This document shows positions 1 through 5,368 of a DNA stretch of 5,368 nucleotides, piece by piece. Origin of the DNA: Synechococcales cyanobacterium PMM_0085 (lineage in GTDB: Bacteria; Cyanobacteriota; Cyanobacteriia; Elainellales; Elainellaceae); the NCBI GenBank assembly GCA_949127705.1, contig CASBQJ010000046.1:1-5368 (forward strand), given 5' to 3'. The position numbers and the translations under genes were made by a program. Each line of letters begins with the position of its first letter. Position 1 is the stretch's first letter. Below the pieces are notes generated by a model, which was not told where the DNA came from, ran no database searches, and was given only the letters and a program-made list of their open reading frames with translations.

Positions 1-36
1 CACTGGGGCAAAGCGTTTTAATCAGTACATCCAAGT

Positions 37-41
37 AGGAG
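37..41 (+). promoter_or_regulatory. Ribosome binding site of the DndB-like gene
   Basis: AGGAG lies eight bases before the ATG at 50. This is good Shine-Dalgarno spacing and decides the start, because the same reading frame is open all the way to the left edge of the window and would otherwise allow an upstream start outside it. Confidence 0.6.
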
Positions 42-49
42 CAAGAGAA

Positions 50-1381
50 ATGCCAGATTATGTGCCAGCTTTACAAGCAAAAATGGGTGACTGGAGATAC
101 TATGTCACTGTAATGAAAATGGGCAAAGTTGCTCGTGAATGCAGGCTTGCAGAAGAAATTCACGCAAACAAGGATCTTGATGCTTTGCTCCAAAGAGCAA
201 TTCAAGATCGTGTTGAAAAAGAGATGGTTCCTTATCTCTTAAATGAACAGCAGCGCTTTTACGGTGCTTTAGTTGTTGCTGTTTATGGGGGAGAGCCAGA
301 GTTTTCCCCTGTAAGAGTCGATGAGCACGAGCTTATAGACGATAAAGACAGAGGAAGTTACGGCTTTGGTCTTCTTCGTTTCGATGGAAGTCAAGTTTAC
401 TATGCTTTAGATGGACAACATCGCCTAAAGTCTATTCAAGAGGCTATAAAAATAGAGCCTGACTTGGCGAAAGAGGAAATTACTGTAATTATTCTCAAAC
501 ATGAAGACTCAAAAGAAGGATTGCAACGAACTCGTAGGCTGTTTTCCACCTTAAACAGAAGAGCTAAACCAACATCTTCTGGTATGAATATCGCTATTGA
601 CGAGGATGATGGCGTGGCAATTCTCACACGTCGTCTAGTCAAGGAGAGTAGCATTCTAAAGGGTTTGGTATTGAGCAGTTTAGGATCTAAACAGCTTGCA
701 TCGACTAAATCAAATGATTCTTACATTACAACACTCTCTGCACTATATGAGGTCAACGAAATTCTACTTGGTGCTTATAATGAGGGAACACAAATTGATA
801 AAGATTTCAAGCAATTTAGACCTTCAAGTGACGATCTAGATAACTATTACTTGTTTTTAGAAAACATATGGAAACAGATGCTTGATTGCTGTCCTGAGTT
901 CGAGTCTATTAAGAGTGGGAAGCAGAAACCAGGTGAACTTCGTTTCCTTTTGGATTCTGACGGATTACCTGCTGTGGATGATGCCCAAAAAAATATTCCT
1001 GGGGGAAATGTTTTCTTCCGTCCAATCGGTCAATATATTGTTGCAGAGGTTATTAAACAAGCGGGTATTCAAAGAAAAGTGCTTCCAGATGTGATTGCAG
1101 CAATTATGACTCATGTCTCAATGGACATCGATCATGCGCCTTGGGTGGGTGTAATTTGGAATCCATCAACACGAACTATTATCGGTGGCAGAAAAGAGAG
1201 AACATTAATTTCAACAATGATCAGTCATGCATTAGGGCTTAGAACATCGCTTAAAGTTCGAGATCTTAAGCAAAAATACCGCGATATCATTGGGGACAAA
1301 AAGGCTATTTTACCTCAAGCTATTAATTGGTCTGGTCGAAGTACTCAAAGTAACGAAGAAGAAGAGGAAGACGAAAATTAA
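50..1381 (+). CDS. DGQHR domain protein, DndB-like
   Basis: 443 residues. The diagnostic DGQHR motif is at residues 121-125, after a beta-rich stretch (FDGSQVYYAL, 111-120), and is followed by a second family block RRLFSTLNRRAKPTS at 162-176. The N-terminus (GDWRYYVTVMKMGKVA, 13-28) also fits DGQHR/DndB proteins. In the known family, DndB regulates or modulates the DNA phosphorothioation genes dndBCDE and has a ParB/sulfiredoxin-like fold; relatives occur in other DNA-modification loci such as dpd. The C-terminus ends in an acidic tail (EEEEEDEN) that may be flexible. The frame is open to the window edge, but a good Shine-Dalgarno and the family-like N-terminus favour the ATG at 50. No dndC, dndD or dndE follows; what lies upstream is unseen. 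The gene is A+T-rich and lacks HIP1 sites, unlike the right half of the window, which suggests transfer. Family membership is firm; the precise role is not. Confidence 0.85.
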   Translation: MPDYVPALQAKMGDWRYYVTVMKMGKVARECRLAEEIHANKDLDALLQRAIQDRVEKEMVPYLLNEQQRFYGALVVAVYGGEPEFSPVRVDEHELIDDKDRGSYGFGLLRFDGSQVYYALDGQHRLKSIQEAIKIEPDLAKEEITVIILKHEDSKEGLQRTRRLFSTLNRRAKPTSSGMNIAIDEDDGVAILTRRLVKESSILKGLVLSSLGSKQLASTKSNDSYITTLSALYEVNEILLGAYNEGTQIDKDFKQFRPSSDDLDNYYLFLENIWKQMLDCCPEFESIKSGKQKPGELRFLLDSDGLPAVDDAQKNIPGGNVFFRPIGQYIVAEVIKQAGIQRKVLPDVIAAIMTHVSMDIDHAPWVGVIWNPSTRTIIGGRKERTLISTMISHALGLRTSLKVRDLKQKYRDIIGDKKAILPQAINWSGRSTQSNEEEEEDEN

Positions 1382-1486
1382 AACATCTCTAGCCGACACT
1401 ATTTTTTTGTGAAGCTACACATAACTAAAGTGGCGTCATGAGAATGTCTTAACGTCTTAACGGTTTGATTAGTCATCCGTTATTGA

Positions 1487-1544
1487 TAGGAGCGTAGCGT
1501 TTGTAGGTACAATCAAAATCTGCTGGCCAACTGCTACGCTCTTA
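1487..1544. repeat. Inverted repeat, 12-base arms
   Basis: The left arm 1487-1498 (TAGGAGCGTAGC) pairs with the right arm 1533-1544 (GCTACGCTCTTA) over 12 positions with one G-U pair; nine positions, GAGCGTAGC against GCTACGCTC, are perfect. The loop is 34 bases. No T-run follows, so it is a poor terminator. A small transposable-element end or remnant, or a structured RNA, are the alternatives. Confidence 0.55.
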
Positions 1545-1670
1545 CACAAGAGATGATGCTCCCAGACAAGAGTCTTAAAACTCCCAGTAGCTCTCTTGGG
1601 TTCTTCTTAAGATTTTATTTATTGGCAGCCCTTACAAAACTGGTACGAGCTAGCCCTAAGCACGCTTTGA

Positions 1671-1678
1671 TATACAAT
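1671..1678 (+). promoter_or_regulatory. Possible -10 box for the small gene pair
   Basis: TATACAAT lies 56 bases before the ATG at 1734. No convincing -35 hexamer is seen 16-19 bases upstream, so this is a weak call resting on the -10 match and its position only. Confidence 0.25.
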
Positions 1679-1733
1679 TTCTCCTGCACTGCTATTTTTT
1701 GCTATTATCGCCATTACTCATTTTAACTGAGCT

Positions 1734-2087
1734 ATGGCGACCCAGTACAGAAGAAAAGCGATTGATGTTGCAAATGGATTGCCATTAATGGAGCCGAGTG
1801 AATATTGTCGTCGTTGGGTTAAGCGTATTCAGCCAGGTGAGCGAGGATATCGGGCTGAGTGCATTCGTGCATTAGAACGGGCAACGTTCGGCGTTTATAA
1901 GTTTGATACCATCGATCGCAACTGGGGAGCGGAGTTTGAGCGCCGTCCCGAGGCAGCATTAGAACTGCTGCGGGTTGCCAATATGCTTAATGAAATCGAC
2001 ATTGGGCTTGACTCACTCAACACCTCCATTGTTGAGATCTTGTCTAAGGTTAAACAGGTCGCGCCCCATCGCAATGATGAAGAATAA
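1734..2087 (+). CDS. Hypothetical protein, 117 residues
   Basis: I do not recognise this family. The protein is small, soluble and charged, with no signal peptide or membrane segment. It is rich in Arg and Glu, with probable helices at about 21-55 (EYCRRWVKRI, then ECIRALERATFG) and 73-108 (EAALELLRVANML, then LNTSIVEILSKVK); the last looks amphipathic and could be a pairing surface. The ATG at 1734 is the first possible start after an in-frame TGA at 1728-1730. There is no strong Shine-Dalgarno; only a GAG lies just upstream. The next gene starts 10 bases after its stop, or overlaps it if the earlier ATG at 2074 is used, so the two probably form one transcription unit. No repeat, frame break or catalytic motif is visible. 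It is credible as a gene because its length is complete and its composition protein-like, and because its partner is closely spaced. Confidence 0.65.
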   Translation: MATQYRRKAIDVANGLPLMEPSEYCRRWVKRIQPGERGYRAECIRALERATFGVYKFDTIDRNWGAEFERRPEAALELLRVANMLNEIDIGLDSLNTSIVEILSKVKQVAPHRNDEE

Positions 2088-2111
2088 CTCATTACTGATG
2101 AGTAAACTCAT
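2087..2111 (+). repeat. ACTCAT / ATGAGT / ACTCAT repeat over a start codon
   Basis: ACTCAT (2087-2092) can pair with ATGAGT (2098-2103) around a five-base loop, burying the proposed ATG at 2098 and touching the stop codon of the previous gene (2085-2087). A second ACTCAT lies at 2106-2111; together the two copies form a direct repeat AACTCATT (2086-2093 and 2105-2112). A ribosome ending on the first gene would melt this stem, which would fit coupled translation. This is inference. Confidence 0.35.
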
Positions 2112-2397
2112 TGATGGCAGCTTGAAAGTTGCCTATAGTGTCGAGAGTCACTTCAATCTCACACCGAAAATGGCTGAAGAATTTTTGTCTGACGTTCCAC
2201 CTCCTGTGTCTTTACCGACCATGACGCGAGAACCGCTCCGTCATGTTTTATATGGTTCCAAATTGGCGATCGCCCGCACTATTTCCATCCTTCACATCAA
2301 AGGCTATGCAGAAACCTTTGAATGGAGCAAACCCCTACCCACCAATACCCCTGGCGAATATATCAGCATTCTCAGCCGCCTCATGCAAATCGAATAG
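2098..2397 (+). CDS. Hypothetical protein, 99 residues
   Basis: No family is recognised. Features include a proline-rich turn (VPPPVSLPTM, 33-42), a predicted helix REPLRHVLYGSKLAIARTISILHIKGYAE (44-72) and a C-terminal EWSKPLPTNTPGEYISILSRL segment (75-95). There is no signal peptide or clear membrane span; the helix is only partly hydrophobic. The frame is open well upstream, overlapping the preceding gene in another frame. Candidate starts are ATG 2074 (MMKNNSLL...) and ATG 2098 (MSKLIDG...). I chose 2098 because the earlier codons largely read through the end of the previous gene, but neither has a clear Shine-Dalgarno. With start 2098 the gap to the previous stop is 10 bases, suggesting translational coupling. 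A HIP1 site (2266-2273) lies inside, unlike in the genes to the left. It could be a protein partner of the preceding product. Confidence 0.65.
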   Translation: MSKLIDGSLKVAYSVESHFNLTPKMAEEFLSDVPPPVSLPTMTREPLRHVLYGSKLAIARTISILHIKGYAETFEWSKPLPTNTPGEYISILSRLMQIE

Positions 2398-2473
2398 CGC
2401 CCATTCTCCACAGCCCCCAACCCCGCTAAATTAAACTACGATCAACACCAGACGTTGTTTGCGAGAGATCGCC

Positions 2474-3100
2474 ATGATCACTGCGCCCCAGTCCTTTCCC
2501 CTCAGCCCCGACGACTACCTGCGGCTCGAAGAAACTAGCCCCATCAAACACGAATACATCAACAGTGAAACGTATGCGATGGCAGGCGCAAGCGATACCC
2601 ATGTCACCATTGCTGGGAATCTTTTCGCGATGCTCCGTAGCCACGTTCGGGGCACCGACTGCCGAGTGTATATATCCGACATGAAAGCCCGCATCGAAGC
2701 CCGCAATTGCTTCTACTACCCCGATATTCTTGTCACCTGCGATCGCCGCGACCAAGACACCCCCACCTACAAACGCTACCCCCGACTGATTGTCGAAGTC
2801 CTCTCCGACTCTACAGTTGGCGAAGCCTGCCCGCAGGGCTTAGCTTTCGACCGAGGTGATAAATTTGCCGACTACCAAACCCTCGACAGCCTGCAAGAAT
2901 ACGCCCTGATCAGCACCCGCCACCAGCGCATCGATTGCTTTCGTCGCAGCGAAGCTGGGCTATGGGTCTTGCAGTTTCACACCCCCGACTCTGCCACTGC
3001 CACCTTTCAACTTGCCAGCATCGACTTCTCTGGCAGCCTCATCGATCTCTACGAAGATGTCACCCTAGAATTCCCCTCCACTCCCTCTTCCCAAACCTGA
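2474..3100 (+). CDS. Uma2-family endonuclease-fold protein (DUF820)
   Basis: 208 residues. The order of blocks fits Uma2 (PF05685), a PD-(D/E)xK nuclease-fold family of largely unknown role that is very abundant in cyanobacteria: an N-terminal DDYLRLEE block (13-20), KHEYINSETYAMAGAS (25-40) with Glu27, YYPDILVTCD (81-90) with Asp84, YPRLIVEVLSDST (102-114) with Glu108, and DRGDKFADYQTLDSLQEYALI (126-146) with Lys130. Glu27, Asp84, Glu108 and Lys130 are the likely catalytic set, all present. The ATG at 2474 follows GAGAG at 2463-2467; an in-frame TTG at 2459 is less likely. Between Thr114 and Ala124 the protein has about eight extra residues (within VGEACPQGL) relative to the usual STEAFDRG arrangement, encoded by a palindromic DNA repeat; the frame is kept. 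Whether activity survives is unknown. The stop is 12 bases before the desulfurase start. No partner is implied. Confidence 0.9.
   Translation: MITAPQSFPLSPDDYLRLEETSPIKHEYINSETYAMAGASDTHVTIAGNLFAMLRSHVRGTDCRVYISDMKARIEARNCFYYPDILVTCDRRDQDTPTYKRYPRLIVEVLSDSTVGEACPQGLAFDRGDKFADYQTLDSLQEYALISTRHQRIDCFRRSEAGLWVLQFHTPDSATATFQLASIDFSGSLIDLYEDVTLEFPSTPSSQT
2816..2844. repeat. Small palindromic repeat inserted in frame in the Uma2 gene
   Basis: The core folds as a hairpin: GC (2820-2821), a G/A mismatch, then AAGCC (2823-2827) pairing with GGCTT (2837-2841) and GC (2843-2844). Compared with the family pattern STEAFDRG, the protein has about eight extra residues here, an insertion of about 24 bases. 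Size and shape match the 21-27-base small dispersed repeats described from Nostoc and relatives. The exact edges and family cannot be fixed from one copy. Confidence 0.6.
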
Positions 3101-3364
3101 CACCCCGCCCCCGTGATCTACCTCGACTACCACGCCACCACGCCCGTTGACCCCAGAGTTGCCGATCGCGTCTACCACTACATGACGCAAGAATTCGGCA
3201 ATGCCAGCAGCACCGACCACGAATGGGGCGATCGCGCCGACACTGCCATCAAACAGGCCGCCAAACAGGTCGCAGACTTAGTTGGAGCCTCAGCCCGAGA
3301 CATTATTTGGACATCCGGCGCAACCGAAAGCATCAACCTAGCCATTCAAGGTAGCCTGCCTGCT

Positions 3365-3396
3365 CCCCGCTCCCGCTCTGGTAGAGGGGCTGGGGG
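3365..3396. repeat. C/G-rich imperfect hairpin repeat in the desulfurase
   Basis: CCCC (3365-3368) faces GGGG (3393-3396). Inside these, CCC plus CTCT (3372-3379, one bulged G) pairs with AGAGGGG (3383-3389) around a GGT loop. Its translation (PRSRSGRGAGG) is foreign to desulfurases. Short C/G-rich hairpins of this kind, with GAGGGGCTGGGGG, are familiar to me from spacers between bacterial genes, so finding one inside an open frame marks it as an insertion. Confidence 0.6.
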
Positions 3397-3423
3397 CTTC
3401 GACGTGAGCGCTCAGCCGAACGG
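3397..3423. repeat. 27-base near-palindromic element
   Basis: TTCG (3398-3401) and CGAA (3417-3420) flank a perfect ten-base palindrome TGAGCGCTCA (3405-3414). Removing 3397-3423 joins CTGGGGG to TGAGGGC, a continuation I associate with the C/G-rich repeat to its left, so it looks inserted inside that repeat. Its length is in the 21-27-base range of cyanobacterial small dispersed repeats. In frame it encodes FDVSAQPN, a repeat-derived peptide and not part of the enzyme. Confidence 0.55.
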
Positions 3424-4223
3424 TGAGGGCAGCCATCGCATCGGCCTCATTTAGAGCAGGTGTGTGCCGATGGGCTATCCCTACTGTGTGTCATGGCCGC
3501 CAACAACGAGATTGGCACTATTTACCCGATGCAGGCGATCGCCCAAATTGCCCAGCGGTATCACGTCCCTGTGCTCTGCGATGGCTCCCAAGCCGTTGGC
3601 AAAATTCCCATCCAGTTTGAAAATTGGGGCATTACCTATCTAGCGATTTCTGCCCATAAGCTCTATGGTCCCAAAGGCATGGGAGCCTTGGTTGTTCGTA
3701 AAAACTGTCGTCTAGAGCCGCTGATATTTGGCGGCGGACACCAGCGCGGGATGCGATCGGGGACACTCAATGTTCCAGGAATCGTGGGACTAGGGGAGGC
3801 TTGTCGGCTGCGATCGCTAGAAATGGCAACAGATGAGCGGGCGATCGCCACCAAACGCGACAGGCTTCAGAACTTACTGCTAGAGAAAATCACTGGTTTA
3901 GTCATCAATGGGGATACAGCGAATCGGCTGGCGGGCAACCTGCACATTTCCATCCCCGACATTCCCAACAGTGCTGTGATTGCCAGAATCCGTCACCATC
4001 TAGCCATCTCAACGGGTTCTGCCTGCTCATCCGGAGTTGAGGCTCCGTCCCATGTATTGCAAGCCTTGCAGCTACCTCAAGCCCTAACTGATGGGGCACT
4101 CCGGATTGGGCTAGGAAAATTTACAACAGAAGCAGAGGTTGACCGGGCAAGCAGCCTGCTGACGGATGCCATCATGCAGATTCGGCAGATCTTAACCTGA
4201 CGTATCAACCATTAAGTTAAGTG

Positions 4224-4254
4224 TTGCTCCACACGCAGTCATTCTGGCTATAAT
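4224..4254 (+). promoter_or_regulatory. Promoter of ssrA
   Basis: A perfect -10 box TATAAT is at 4249-4254, with a partial -35 TTGCTC at 4224-4229; the 19-base gap is slightly long. Transcription would start near 4260, leaving a leader of about 17 bases for RNase P to remove before the mature end at 4278. It is in the 77-base spacer after the desulfurase stop. Confidence 0.6.
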
Positions 4255-4277
4255 GTCTATGTACACAACAACATCAA

Positions 4278-4661
4278 GGGGCTGTAACGGTTTCGACGTT
4301 TTGGCGAATCCTATCTTGTGATGCAGGTCGAGAGCGGGCTAACTCTCGTAAATCAATGGCTCAAAACACGTACATGCGAACAACATCGTACCCTTTGCTC
4401 GTAAAGCAGCCCTGGTTGCCTAAACACCTCTTATAGGTTCGAGCGTCTGTGATTTGACTCCGTTAAGGATTGCAGACAAAACCCCCAACGGATGCTCTAG
4501 CTAATTTCCTCCAGTTGATTGCTAGCTAAGACTTTACTGGAGAATCCCACTGTCCGGGATAAGTGACAGTCCCCGCTTCGAGGGTTAATCGAAGCTAAAC
4601 CTGTGAATGAATGAGATACCACTACCCAGGGCGGACAGGAGTTCGACTCTCCTCAGCTCCA
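4278..4661 (+). ncRNA. ssrA: Transfer-messenger RNA (tmRNA)
   Basis: This RNA rescues stalled ribosomes with SmpB and adds a degradation tag. The tRNA-like ends are clear: GGGGCTG (4278-4284) pairs with CAGCTCC (4654-4660), followed by discriminator A 4661. The T arm is AGGAG (4637-4641) with CTCCT (4649-4653) and a TTCGACT loop. The 5' region has the conserved GTAACGGTTTCGACG. The tag frame begins at GCG 4376-4378 and ends at TAA 4421-4423, giving ANNIVPFARKAALVA, a cyanobacterial-type tag ending in LVA. The 3' CCA is not encoded (TTT follows), so it must be added. The gene is one-piece, not permuted. I see no terminator after it; gvpF starts 20 bases on. Confidence 0.96.
4376..4423 (+). other. 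tmRNA tag reading frame
   Basis: Fifteen codons and a TAA stop encode ANNIVPFARKAALVA, starting with the resume alanine codon GCG. The ANNIV(P/K)FAR core is typical of cyanobacteria, and the hydrophobic end is the expected protease (ClpXP-type) signal. The final LVA lacks the second terminal alanine of the commoner -AA ending. Confidence 0.9.
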
Positions 4662-4681
4662 TTTCTAAGTCCACATTTCAT

Positions 4682-5350
4682 ATGTACACCTACGCCTTCA
4701 TCCCTGAATCTGCGGCGCGCTTAGAGCTGCCTGCTGGTATTGCTGGGTCTTTGCAGACCGTTTGGGATTCGGGCATTGGGGCGTTGGTGGAGGCAGAGCT
4801 AGATGTGGAAGCGCTTCAGCGCAACGATGAGCAGCTGATGCGGGCGGTTTTACATCACGATCAGGTGATCCGTGAAATGTTTGAGCAAACGGTGCTGCTA
4901 CCGCTACGGTTTGGCACCTATTTTGTGTCGAGCGACAAGCTGCTAGAGCATTTGCAAGCTCATGCTGTCGAGTATTTAGATAAGCTAGCCACACTGTCAG
5001 ATCAAGCAGAATATACGCTGAAGCTAATCCTGGTAGACCCAATCACCGCGACAGACACAGAAGATACTAGCGGCAAGGGCTATTTTTTAGCCAAAAAGCA
5101 GCAGTTTCAACGTCAGCTAGAACAGCAGCAGCAGCAACAGAGTGAGTTAGAGATGCTGAAGCAGGCGATCGCCACCCTCTATCCCAACTGGCGACTCGAT
5201 ACACCCCGAGACGGCATCGAGCGCCTTCACCTGTTGGTCAACCGCACCCATGAACCCGTGCTGGCGGATCATCTCAACCAGTGGATCGCATTGTGTCCCC
5301 ACTGGCAACTCAGCCTCAGTGAAGCCCTGCCTCCCTACCATTTCGTCTAA
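4682..5350 (+). CDS. gvpF: Gas vesicle protein GvpF/GvpL family
   Basis: 222 residues, a usual length for the family (PF06386). GvpF/L proteins are minor parts or assembly factors of gas vesicles and bind the structural protein GvpA. Visible blocks: N-terminal MYTYAFIPE (1-9), LPAGIAGSLQTVWDSGIGALVEAELD (16-41), HHDQVIREMFEQTVLLPLRFGTYF (58-81) with the hallmark PLRFGT, EYTLKL (110-115), GKGYFLAKK (131-139), and the closing PPYHFV. Residues 136-162 form a probable coiled coil with six glutamines in a row (148-153, from a CAG/CAA run). The ATG at 4682 matches the family N-terminus; an in-frame ATG at 4607 is inside the tmRNA and is not real. No strong Shine-Dalgarno is present. No other gvp gene is in the window; the rest may lie to the right. 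With no promoter or terminator in the 20-base gap, it may be read from the ssrA transcript. Confidence 0.92.
   Translation: MYTYAFIPESAARLELPAGIAGSLQTVWDSGIGALVEAELDVEALQRNDEQLMRAVLHHDQVIREMFEQTVLLPLRFGTYFVSSDKLLEHLQAHAVEYLDKLATLSDQAEYTLKLILVDPITATDTEDTSGKGYFLAKKQQFQRQLEQQQQQQSELEMLKQAIATLYPNWRLDTPRDGIERLHLLVNRTHEPVLADHLNQWIALCPHWQLSLSEALPPYHFV
5123..5140 (+). repeat. CAG microsatellite in gvpF
   Basis: Four CAG codons, one CAA and one CAG encode six glutamines inside the coiled-coil region. The run could vary in length by slippage in steps of three without breaking the frame. Confidence 0.7.
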
Positions 5351-5368
5351 GTTTGTGCCTCGTTTACG

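Larger units (their letters stand above)
1382..1733. other. Gene-free stretch with several short repeats
   Basis: I see no credible coding region here on either strand and no tRNA. It contains a tandem octamer (GTCTTAAC twice, 1446-1461), a long-armed inverted repeat (1487-1544), short direct repeats (ACAAGAG at 1546 and 1566; CTCCCAG at 1559 and 1581), and a possible -10 box TATACAAT at 1671-1678 before the next gene. The repeats could be remains of a small mobile element between the A+T-rich DndB-like gene and the following pair; no transposase is present. Confidence 0.6.
3113..4200 (+). pseudogene. Cysteine desulfurase (NifS/IscS/DndA type), disrupted
   Basis: The product would be a PLP-dependent class-V aminotransferase-fold enzyme that removes sulfur from cysteine for Fe-S clusters, tRNA thiolation or, for DndA, DNA phosphorothioation. 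The first part (GTG 3113 to about 3355) is normal: LDYHATTPVDPRV near the start, GNASSTDHEWGDRA, and WTSGATESINLAIQGS ending at residue 81. The last part (about 3448-4200) is also normal but in another frame: HLEQVCADG, CVMAANNEIG, CDGSQAVGK, SAHKLYGPKG with the PLP lysine at 3658-3660, GGGHQRGMRSGTLNVPG, and STGSACSSG with the catalytic cysteine at 4024-4026. Between them about 50 residues, including the EHxAVLD block with the PLP-stacking histidine, are replaced by roughly 92 bases of palindromic repeats, and the 5' frame ends at TAG 3452-3454. No full-length product is expected. A GTG at 3460 could start a C-terminal fragment, which would lack the N-terminal PLP-site parts. It lies 12 bases after the Uma2 stop. 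A sequencing error could explain the frame change but not the missing block. Confidence 0.85.
2266..5172. repeat. Seven HIP1 octamers (GCGATCGC)
   Basis: Copies start at 2266, 2739, 3228, 3535, 3810, 3841 and 5165. This palindrome is strongly over-represented in many cyanobacteria and is the best taxonomic marker here. None occurs before 2266. Confidence 0.9.

Noticed and set aside
1390..1417. Possible terminator after the DndB-like gene: TAGC and CAC pairing with GTG and GCTA around a T-run
   Set aside because: The seven T residues lie in the loop, not after the stem, and the stem is short with internal gaps.
1559..1611. CCCAG...CTTGGG followed by T-rich sequence as a terminator
   Set aside because: Only four consecutive pairs form around a ten-base loop, and the T-rich tail is interrupted; too weak to call.
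1382..1733. CRISPR array or tRNA in the gene-free stretch
   Set aside because: No regularly spaced repeat units, no cloverleaf and no GTTCRANNC T-loop pattern were found.
1975..2073. Longer start for the 99-residue gene at ATG 1975
   Set aside because: This stretch lies within the better-supported 117-residue gene in another frame and would need a 113-base overlap.
2398..2458. Promoter for the Uma2 gene in the spacer
   Set aside because: AT-rich words such as TAAATTAAACT are present, but no paired -10 and -35 boxes at acceptable spacing are seen.
3423..3620. Open frame overlapping the desulfurase break in a third frame
   Set aside because: It carries none of the enzyme's motifs and overlaps the conserved MAANNEIG coding in another frame.
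4607..4681. N-terminal extension of the gvpF frame from ATG 4607
   Set aside because: These codons are the 3' end of tmRNA, and the family N-terminus starts exactly at ATG 4682.
4698..5042. 114-codon open frame on the minus strand
   Set aside because: It lies fully opposite gvpF, resembles no known protein, and reflects the codon bias of the real gene.

Overview
The window looks like chromosomal DNA from a cyanobacterium. The octamer GCGATCGC (HIP1) occurs seven times between 2266 and 5172. There is a gvpF-type gas-vesicle gene, a Uma2-family gene (a family greatly expanded in cyanobacteria), and a one-piece tmRNA whose tag reads ANNIVPFARKAALVA, a cyanobacterial-type tag. I cannot name the genus. 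Gas vesicles and very small palindromic repeats point to the group containing the filamentous and Nostoc-like forms, but this is inference.

Layout, all on the + strand: a DGQHR/DndB-like gene (50-1381); a 352-base gene-free stretch with inverted and direct repeats (1382-1733); two small unrecognised genes, probably one transcription unit (1734-2087 and 2098-2397); a Uma2 endonuclease-fold gene carrying an apparent in-frame 24-base palindromic insertion (2474-3100); a cysteine desulfurase gene of the NifS/IscS/DndA type, broken by a deletion, a palindromic repeat cluster and a frame change (3113-4200); the tmRNA gene ssrA with its promoter (4278-4661); and gvpF (4682-5350), starting 20 bases after the mature tmRNA end.

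The left part (to about 2250) is visibly richer in A+T and has no HIP1 site. From about 2260 onward the DNA is C/G-rich with frequent HIP1 sites. The DndB-like gene therefore looks like an arrival, or part of a variable defence-type region, next to a resident backbone. DndB and DndA-type desulfurases belong to DNA phosphorothioation systems. An intact DndB-like gene and a dead desulfurase within 3 kb may be relics of such a locus, but no dndC, dndD or dndE is visible and the link is speculative.

The most notable structure is the activity of tiny palindromic repeats. One sits in frame in the Uma2 gene. A composite of two lies in the broken desulfurase, where one 27-base element appears to sit inside another repeat. 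I see no clear new multi-gene system; the two small unknown genes are the only candidates for undescribed function.
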